Part shown: positions 16,538-21,545 of the stretch, in pieces | Layout: each line of letters opens with the position of its first letter | Position numbering within the stretch: position 1 is the first letter of the stretch | Assembly: GCA_964460485.1 (NCBI GenBank) | Contig: CAYWRY010000065.1 | Span: 1 to 21,545, forward strand | Direction of reading: 5' to 3' | Source: VGRF01 sp964460485 | GTDB taxonomy: Bacteria; Myxococcota_A; UBA9160; UBA6930 | DNA: 21,545 bases | Notes under the pieces: generated by a model | What the model saw: only the letters and a program-made list of their open reading frames with translations | The model's database searches: none | Told to the model about the DNA's origin: nothing | Made by a program: the position numbers and the translations under genes

Positions 16538-16933
16538 TCATCGGGGGCGCGTCGTGGTGGCGAGCAGCCACTGCCCTTCGAGGCCCGCCGCGCGGTGCAC
16601 GCCGATCCGCGCCACCTCGGGGCTGGTGGCGATCTCGACGAACGCCTTGCGCGACGGGTACTCCACCAGCGCCGCCACGTGGAAGCCCTCGGCGCCGCTC
16701 CCGATCACCTGCGCGTCGACGCGCCCGAGCCACAGGAAACGCCCGCCGCGCGCCTCGACCAGCGCGCGCATCGCGTCGCCGTAGCGCTGGTACGCCTCCT
16801 GGCCGCTCACGCCTTCGTCGGGCGCGCTCGCGTGCTGCTTGAAGCGCAGCAGGTTCAGCATCACCACCGGCCCGCGCTCGGGGCTCTGGAGCAGCGCTTC
16901 GAGCTGCGCCTTGCTCGGATGGAGCGAGATCAT
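16538..16933 (-). CDS. DUF1330 domain-containing protein
   Basis: A 131 aa soluble protein of the DUF1330 dimeric alpha-beta-barrel/ferredoxin-like family, whose members are mostly uncharacterised. Landmarks are ERGPVVMLNLLRFKQHA, SGQEAYQRYGDAM, GGRFLWLGRVDAQVIG, VAALVEYPSRKAFVEIATSP and HRAAGLEGQWLLATT. The start ATG at 16933 is well supported by GGAG 7 nt upstream; the frame extending to 16969 runs into operator site D. It is the first gene of the minus-strand unit, followed after 22 bp by the truncated dehalogenase-like gene. It is a distant paralogue of the membrane-anchored protein at 13563-14213. The divergent sulfatase gene starts 86 bp away on the other strand. Confidence 0.87.
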   Translation of the reverse strand: MISLHPSKAQLEALLQSPERGPVVMLNLLRFKQHASAPDEGVSGQEAYQRYGDAMRALVEARGGRFLWLGRVDAQVIGSGAEGFHVAALVEYPSRKAFVEIATSPEVARIGVHRAAGLEGQWLLATTTRPR

Positions 16934-16946
16934 TGCCTTTCTCCTT

Positions 16947-16969
16947 TTGTGGCACATAGAATGCCACAA
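16947..16969. promoter_or_regulatory. Candidate TetR operator, site D (divergent DUF1330 / sulfatase promoter)
   Basis: TTGTGGCAC-N5-ATGCCACAA, the best palindrome of the series, with 8 of 9 arm positions symmetric and an AT-rich spacer (ATAGA). It ends 13 bp before the DUF1330 start (16933) and 50 bp before the sulfatase start (17020). One bound dimer could silence both directions. Confidence 0.78.
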
Positions 16970-17019
16970 AGCTCGCCGGCGCGGACTGCCGTGCCGTACC
17001 CAGCCGCCGAGGGGCCCCG

Positions 17020-18665
17020 ATGCGCAAGCTCGCCGTGGGAATCGCGCTCACCGCAGCGCTCGGCCTCGCCTGGTGGAATCGCATGGAGATCCTGCTGCGC
17101 GTGCCGGGCGTCGTGGGCCGGCTCGTCGAGCCGGTGAGCGAGAACGTGCCCGTCGTCTGGCAGGCGGGTCCCGCGGAGGCGCCGGACGGGCCGCGGCCGC
17201 CGAACGTCGTCGTGATCGTCGCCGACGACCTCGGCTACAACGACCTCACTTTCTCCGGCGGCGGCGTCGCCGGCGGCGCGGTGCCGACGCAGAACATCGA
17301 CGGCATCGCGCGGGCGGGGGTCGAGTTCACGCGCAGCCACGCGGGCAACGCCACCTGCGCCCCGTCGCGCGCGGCGATCCTCACCGGCCGCTATCCGACG
17401 CGCTTCGGCTTCGAGTTCACGCCCGCGCCGAAGGCCTTCATGCGGCTCGTCGCCTGGATGCGGCGCGACGAGGCGATCCCGCCGGTCTACTTCGAGGAGC
17501 GCGAGGCCGAAGTGCCGCCGGTTGCCGAGCAGGGCGTTCCGCCCAGCGAGATCACCATCGCCGAGCTGCTGAGGGAGCGCGGCTATCGCACACTCGGCCT
17601 CGGCAAGTGGCACCTCGGCGAGTCGGCGCGCTTCCACCCGAACGCCCAGGGCTTCGACGAGTACCTGGGCTTCGCGTCGGGCGCGTCGCTCTACCTGGCG
17701 AAGGACGATCCGCGCGCGGTCAACGCGATGCAGGACCTCGATCCCATCGACAAATTCTTGTGGGCGAACCTGGTGTACGGAGTGCGCAAGGACGGCGGCC
17801 CGCGCTTCGCTCCCGACGCTACGTGACCGACTACCTCGCGGTCGAAGCGGCCCGCGCGATCGCCGCCAACGCGAACCGGCCGTTCTTCCTGTACGTCGCC
17901 TTCAATGCGCCGCACACGCCCCTCCAGGCGCTGCGCAGCGACGTCGACGCGTTGCCGGAGATCGAGCACCCGACGTTGCGCGTCTACGCGGCGATGATCC
18001 GCGCCCTCGACCGCGGCATGGGCACGGTGCTGGAGGCGCTGCGCGCCCACGGCCTCGAGCGGGACACGCTGGTGATCTTCACCAGCGACAACGGCGGCGC
18101 CGACTACGTCGGGCTGCCCGACCTCAACCAACCCTATCGCGGCTGGAAGATGACCTTCTTCGAGGGCGGCATCCGCACGCCGTTCTTCGCGAAGTGGCCC
18201 GCGCGGCTGCCCGGCGGCGCGCGCTTCCACACGCCCGCAGCCCACGTGGACATCTTCGCCACCGCCACCGGAGCCGCCGGCGCAGCGCTGCCGAGCGATC
18301 GCACGATCGACGGCGTCGACCTGGTGAAGCTGGCGCTCGGCGAGGCCCAGGGCCGCCCGCATGGCGCGATCTTCTGGAGGAGCGGCCACTACCGCACGAT
18401 CCTCGCCGACGACTGGAAGCTCCAGGTGAGCGAGCGCCCGAAGCGAACCTGGCTCTTCGACACGACCGCCGATCCGACCGAGCGCACGAATCTCGCCGGC
18501 GCTCGCCCCGACAAGGTCGCGGAGCTCGCGGCGATCCTCGCCGAGCACGAGCAGCAGATGGTGCTGCCCGCCTGGCCCGCGCTGATCGAGGGCTCGATCG
18601 CCGTCGACCACACGCTCGCCGAGCCGCTGCGCGAGGGCGAGGAGTACGTGTACTGGGCGAACTAG
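17020..18665 (+). pseudogene. Sulfatase (arylsulfatase A-type), interrupted by one frameshift
   Basis: The formylglycine sulfatase frame is broken near 17815-17820. From ATG 17020 (GAGGGG 5 nt upstream) the frame runs to a TGA ending at 17826; the family sequence then continues in another frame to TAG 18665. Adding one C after 17817 restores PDRYVTDYLAVEAARAI and gives about 548 aa. All core motifs are present: metal ligands VADDLGYND (Asp69-Asp70), C113-A-P-S-R (the Cys oxidised to formylglycine), GLGKWHLG, NAPHTPLQ, FTSDNGG and GGIRTPFFAKWP. An N-terminal hydrophobic helix suggests export. The near-intact sequence after the break favours a recent mutation or an assembly error. Its stop overlaps the convergent stop at 18662 as CTAG. 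It would hydrolyse sulfate esters of an unknown substrate. Confidence 0.85.
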
Positions 18666-19351
18666 GACCGGCCGAAGAACCTCCACCACACGAACGGCAC
18701 GAAGAAGCCGTAGTAGAGCTGGTTCGGCACGAGCCGGACCTGCCAGCCGGTGTCGAGGCCCCAGAGGATCAGCACGTCGGCGGCGGCCCAGAGCCCGTAG
18801 TAGGCGGCGACGAAGCCGAGCACGTCGCGCACGAAGCGCGCATGGCGCGGGCGAGTCGCCTCGTCCGGTAGCGCGAGGCGCGCGAGGGCGAACGCGAGGC
18901 CGAGCGAGACGAGCTCGTGGCTGAGCCACATCGCCTGGCCCGTTCCCGCGCGCAGCGAGACGAGCGCGGCGAACAGCGGCGCGATCAGCGAGAGCCCGAG
19001 CCCCTGGAGCGCGGCGCGCGCACCCGTCTGCTCCGGCGTGCGCAGGCGCAGCACGAGCCAGTAGACGCGGAAGTCTCCGAGCACGACGAAGAGCGTGCCG
19101 AGCGCCTGCGCCGCGCCGCGCGAGCCGAGCGCGTTCGCGAGCGGCCCGGCCGCGAGCGGATCGATCAGCGTCTCGAGCGCGAACAGCGTCACCCACGTGG
19201 ACGCGAACGGCGCGAGGGCGGGGTCGAGCGCGTCCTCGCGCCGCTCGCGCGCGATCGCGCGGTGCAGCAGGAACGCAACGGGCACGACCATCACGCCGAA
19301 CGGGAACTGCCAGGCGCCGTCGTAGAACGCCTGCCAGGTGGGGGCGCTCAC
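18662..19351 (-). CDS. Polytopic membrane protein, unknown function
   Basis: A 229 aa protein with about six hydrophobic helices, such as FGVMVVPVAFLLHRAI, WVTLFALETLIDPLAAGPLA, LGTLFVVLGDFRVYWLVLRL, LSHELVSLGLAFALARLAL, FVAAYYGLWAAADVLILWGL and LYYGFFVPFVWWRFFG. I do not recognise the family. Conserved-looking polar features are ETLIDPLA in a helix, GDFRVYW and SHEL, which could line a substrate or ion site. The GTG at 19351 overlaps the desaturase stop as GTGA, so it is probably co-translated with the CarF-like enzyme and may assist it or act on its lipid substrate (inference). It is convergent with the sulfatase, sharing a four-base CTAG stop overlap. Confidence 0.78.
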   Translation of the reverse strand: MSAPTWQAFYDGAWQFPFGVMVVPVAFLLHRAIARERREDALDPALAPFASTWVTLFALETLIDPLAAGPLANALGSRGAAQALGTLFVVLGDFRVYWLVLRLRTPEQTGARAALQGLGLSLIAPLFAALVSLRAGTGQAMWLSHELVSLGLAFALARLALPDEATRPRHARFVRDVLGFVAAYYGLWAAADVLILWGLDTGWQVRLVPNQLYYGFFVPFVWWRFFGRS

Positions 19352-20058
19352 GCGCGCTCCGCGACGCCGCCGCGCGCGGCCGCCGCGGCCGACGCGCTGC
19401 CGCGCAGCGCGCGCTCGACCCGCGCCCAGAAGCGCGCGCGGTCGAGCCAGCCGTTGCACCAGCCGTTGGTGATGCAGAAGGCGACGTCGTGCGCGCCGCG
19501 GTGATGGGCGGCGTGCTGCTCGGGGCGGATCGCGATGCCGGCGCGCTGGAGCCAGCGCGCGAGGCGCGGCGCGCGAGGCATGTGGGCCCAGCGGTGGATC
19601 TGGTTCGTCGTGAACAGGCCCACGCTCGCGGACATCAGCCACGAGAAGACGGCGCTGTGCAGGAGCGTCTCGCCGAAGAACGGCGCGAGCCCGCCGCCGA
19701 CGGCGAGCATCGGCGTGACCGCGAGCGCGTTGTTGCCCGACAGCTCGACGAAGCCGTGGTCCGCGATCTCGCGCGGGTCGTCGTGGTGCTCGCGGAACGG
19801 GCGGATCACGGCGGCACCGAACCACGGGGTTCGCTCGCTGCCGAAGCGGTCGCACAGGAAGTGCACGAGGCCGCTCCCAAAATCCGCAAATGCCCAGCCG
19901 GCGAACGCCGCCAGCAGGAGCGCCGGCGCCCAGGAGATTGGCGGCAGGGCCTCGATGCGCGCGAACGCGAGCGCAGTGAGCGCGACGGCCCCCGCCAGCG
20001 AGAACACGTCCAGCGCGACCAGCGCGCGCGACCGGCGAGGCCTCGCCGCGCGCGTCAC
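19348..20058 (-). CDS. CarF/PEDS1-type plasmanylethanolamine desaturase-like protein
   Basis: A 236 aa membrane enzyme matching the lipid desaturase domain shared by human TMEM189/PEDS1 and Myxococcus CarF, which insert the vinyl-ether double bond of plasmalogens. The His-rich signature is complete by eye: ADFGSGLVHFLCDRFGS (58-74, His66), IRPFREHHDDP (85-95, His91-His92), DHGFVELSGNN (100-110, His101), TNQIHRWAH (151-159), PEQHAAHH (179-186) and HDVAFCITNGW (190-200). These are the candidate di-metal ligands. Several hydrophobic helices surround them. The GTG at 20058 overlaps the crotonase stop as GTGA. CarF in Myxococcus also supports light-induced carotenogenesis, but no carotenoid or light-sensing genes are adjacent here. 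A different lipid substrate cannot be excluded. Confidence 0.88.
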   Translation of the reverse strand: MTRAARPRRSRALVALDVFSLAGAVALTALAFARIEALPPISWAPALLLAAFAGWAFADFGSGLVHFLCDRFGSERTPWFGAAVIRPFREHHDDPREIADHGFVELSGNNALAVTPMLAVGGGLAPFFGETLLHSAVFSWLMSASVGLFTTNQIHRWAHMPRAPRLARWLQRAGIAIRPEQHAAHHRGAHDVAFCITNGWCNGWLDRARFWARVERALRGSASAAAAARGGVAERA

Positions 20059-20852
20059 GAGGCGAAGCTCCCGTGACGCCCCGCACCCGCGGCAAAGCGC
20101 GCCGCGCCGCGCTGCGTCTCGCCGCTCTCGATCACGCCGATGCCGTGGCGGTACTCGTTCGCGAGCGCGCCGGCCTCGGGCAGGCTCCACTGCTCGAGCG
20201 CGCTGCGGCGATCGGCGCGCAGGCAGAGCTGCGGGAACGCGGCGATCTGCGCCGCGAGCTGCTCGGCGGCCGCGCGCGAGGCGCCGTTCGGCACGACGCG
20301 ATCCGCCAGCCCGATGCGCAGCGCTTCGTCGGCGGCGACGGGCCGTCCGGTGAGGATCATGTCCAGCGCGCGTGCCTGGCCGACGATTCTGGGCAAGCGC
20401 ACGGTGCCACCGTCTACGAGCGGCACGCCCCAGCGGCGGCAGAACACGCCGAAGATCGCGCCTTCTTCCACCACGCGCAGGTCGCACCAGAGCGCGATCT
20501 CGAGCCCGCCCGCGACGGCGTAGCCGGCGACCGCGGCGATCACCGGCTTCGAGAGCTGCAAGCGCGTCACGCCCATCGGCCCCGTGACGTCGGGATCGCC
20601 GGCCACGTGGAGCGCGCGCGGCGGGGCGACGCGGTTGCCGCGCGCCGTGGCCACCGCCTTCAGATCCGCCCCGGCACAGAAGCTCCCGCCTTCGCCCCAC
20701 AGCACCGCGGCGCGCGCGCCGTCGTCGCGCTCGAAATCTGCAAAGGCGGCAGCGAGCGCCTCCGCGTGCGCGCGGTCGACTGCGTTGCGCGCCTCGGGTC
20801 GCGAGTGGATCACGGTGGTGACGAAGCCGTTCTTCTCGACGCGGACCGGCAT
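20055..20852 (-). CDS. Crotonase / enoyl-CoA hydratase family protein
   Basis: A 265 aa crotonase-fold protein acting on acyl-CoA. The oxyanion-hole segments are GGSFCAGADLKAV (55-67) and AVAGGLEIALWCDLRV (112-127). Glu118 corresponds to hydratase Glu144, but the second catalytic Glu164 of hydratases is replaced by Cys138 in FGVFCRRWGVPLVDGGTVRL (134-153). Asp147 lies nearby, a pattern I recall in a widespread crotonase subgroup of unclear substrate. The ATG at 20852 is preferred because GAGGAGG is 4 nt upstream; the open frame beyond it crosses a palindromic repeat and has no family similarity. It is the first gene of a coupled three-gene unit with the CarF-like desaturase and a membrane protein, so its acyl-CoA substrate may relate to membrane lipid (inference). 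Confidence 0.88.
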   Translation of the reverse strand: MPVRVEKNGFVTTVIHSRPEARNAVDRAHAEALAAAFADFERDDGARAAVLWGEGGSFCAGADLKAVATARGNRVAPPRALHVAGDPDVTGPMGVTRLQLSKPVIAAVAGYAVAGGLEIALWCDLRVVEEGAIFGVFCRRWGVPLVDGGTVRLPRIVGQARALDMILTGRPVAADEALRIGLADRVVPNGASRAAAEQLAAQIAAFPQLCLRADRRSALEQWSLPEAGALANEYRHGIGVIESGETQRGAARFAAGAGRHGSFAS

Positions 20853-20878
20853 GCGCCCTCCTCGCTGCTCGCGGGTGG

Positions 20879-21058
20879 CTAACGAAGCGGCGGGAGGTCC
20901 GGCAAGCCGTCCTCCAGCGGGACACCGGGCCCTCGGCGACCATCGAGGGCATCGTGGCCGGCGGGGAACGGGAACTCGACGAGCTGCGCGAGCGCCGAAG
21001 CGGACTCGATGAAGGGCGACAGCAGCGTCGGGTGGTGGGCGATGCAGGTGAGGATCGG
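20879..21058 (-). pseudogene. Possible remnant of a carboxymuconolactone decarboxylase-type gene
   Basis: The minus-strand frame ending at TAG 20879 reads PILTCIAHHPTLLSPFIESA, then SALAQLVEFP, which resembles the N-terminal helix pair of carboxymuconolactone decarboxylase family proteins (FRTLAHHP-LL-PFL-F). It then becomes nondescript and stops. No start codon with a ribosome site precedes it. The surrounding 376-bp gap (20853-21228) otherwise holds only the palindromic repeat at 21168. The similarity is short and judged by eye. Confidence 0.25.
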
Positions 21059-21167
21059 CAGCGGCTGCCGTGCCGCCGCGGACGAGCCGTCGAGGGGTGC
21101 GGTCGGCGACGGAGGCGGGCCGCATCCGTCGCCGCCGCATCGCGTCTCCTCCCTGCAGCCCCCCGAT

Positions 21168-21198
21168 TGGCCCTTTCGGGTCTGACCCCAAAGGGCCA
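21168..21198. repeat. REP-like palindrome, copy 2
   Basis: A 31-bp inverted repeat with arms TGGCCCTTTCGGGTC and GACCCCAAAGGGCCA around a single T, with one arm mismatch (C where G is expected). It has the same core and flanks as the copy at 8136-8167. It lies 30 bp past the acyl-CoA dehydrogenase stop, so it could serve as a terminator hairpin for that gene. Confidence 0.8.
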
Positions 21199-21228
21199 TT
21201 TCCGCTGCGACGCGAAGGGCGCGCCGCG

Positions 21229-21545
21229 TTACTTCTTCACCATCCCGGTCGGCACGTCGCGGAAGGGAATGCCCTTGTCCGCGCGCCACTCCGCCGGCAG
21301 GCCGAGCACGCGCTCGGCGATGATGTTGCGCAGCACCTCGTCGGTGCCGCCCGCGATGCGGATTCCGGGCGACGCGAGGTAGCCCTCCATCCAGCTTGCG
21401 TCGGGCGCGGCGCTCGCGTCGAGCAGGCCGCCCGCCGCGCCCTGCAGCTCCGAGGCGAACGACGCCATCTGCTGCGAGAGCGGCGCGCCCACCGCCTTGC
21501 CGATCGAGCCCTCGGGCCCCGGCGTCGCGCCGCGCGAGATCGCGC
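21229..21545 (-). CDS. Acyl-CoA dehydrogenase, C-terminal part (5' end outside window)
   Basis: About 105 codons of the C-terminal helical domain of an FAD-dependent acyl-CoA dehydrogenase are visible. The frame runs from the window edge through ATPGPEGSIGKAVGAPLSQQ to the near-invariant SPGIRIAGGTDEVLRNIIAE, then RVLGLPAEWRADKGIPF, and stops at TAA 21229-21231. TPGPEGS with a G-K pair and the GGTDEVLRNIIAERVLGLP ending are typical of the large acyl-CoA dehydrogenase subgroup that includes steroid and long-chain acyl-CoA enzymes. An internal GTG at 21492 is not a true start. It is on the same strand as the crotonase-CarF unit but separated from it by a 376-bp gap. Confidence 0.93.
   Translation of the reverse strand, partial: AISRGATPGPEGSIGKAVGAPLSQQMASFASELQGAAGGLLDASAAPDASWMEGYLASPGIRIAGGTDEVLRNIIAERVLGLPAEWRADKGIPFRDVPTGMVKK

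Noticed and set aside
16556..16574. GTGGCGAGCAGCCAC, a small palindrome near the end of the DUF1330 gene
   Set aside because: It lacks the CAC/GTG core of the operator series, is inside the coding region and differs in its arms, so it is not counted as an operator.
19348..20952. Extended upstream start for the desaturase frame (to 20952)
   Set aside because: The extension overlaps the entire crotonase gene out of frame and is Arg-rich; the GTG at 20058 with its GTGA overlap is a better start.
20055..21191. Extended start for the crotonase beginning MGSDPKGP
   Set aside because: The MGSDPKG peptide is a translation of the REP-like palindrome, and the same peptide appears at the other copy near 8159, so it is not protein sequence.

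Overview
The window is very GC-rich (roughly 70% or more by eye) and densely packed. It looks like a Gram-negative deltaproteobacterium-type chromosome (Myxococcota or Desulfobacterota-like, perhaps a soil lineage). The reasons are a ClpS-ClpA pair rather than ClpC, a family 9 (heptosyltransferase-type) LPS glycosyltransferase, a PilZ protein with a degenerate receiver half, a Ser/Thr kinase with a membrane anchor, and a CarF/PEDS1-type plasmalogen desaturase. The lineage is inference. No rRNA, tRNA, CRISPR array, transposase or phage gene was seen.

Layout. 1-1581 (minus): clpS and the 5' part of clpA, coupled by a GTGA overlap. 1667-2821 (plus): a FemAB-like (DUF482) acyltransferase. 2964-6255 (plus): a three-gene unit of Ser/Thr kinase, lipoprotein and membrane-anchored protein with overlapping reading frames. 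6310-8133 (plus): an AttH/CrtC-like (DUF7064/7065-type) protein and a crotonase. 8213-9705 (plus): a GT9 glycosyltransferase and a DUF6165 protein. 9820-10671 (plus): a PilZ protein.

10711-18665 is the most interesting part. A TetR-family regulator is followed by a decayed membrane-protein gene, a small membrane protein, a long glutathione S-transferase-like protein (minus), a membrane-anchored DUF1330-like protein coupled to a double DsbA/HCCA-isomerase-like protein (plus), then a DUF1330 protein, a truncated haloalkane-dehalogenase-like protein and a membrane protein (minus), and finally a sulfatase broken by one frameshift (plus). Four near-identical 23-bp palindromes, TYGTGGCAC-N5-GTGCCACAA, sit at 11341, 12020, 13515 and 16947. 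Each is in a gap 9-25 bp upstream of a start codon, and one lies in front of the tetR gene itself. I read this as an undescribed TetR regulon controlling a GST / thioredoxin-fold / DUF1330 / dehalogenase-like / sulfatase cluster, plausibly for detoxifying or breaking down a xenobiotic or lipophilic compound. The substrate is unknown.

18662-21545 (minus): the 3' end of an acyl-CoA dehydrogenase, a 376-bp gap with a palindromic repeat and a possible gene remnant, then a coupled operon of crotonase, CarF/PEDS1-like desaturase and a polytopic membrane protein. The operon suggests ether-lipid or acyl-CoA metabolism. Two copies of a GGGGTC-A/T-GACCCC-type palindrome, at 8136 and 21168, lie near the two ends of the 8.1-21.2 kb stretch.
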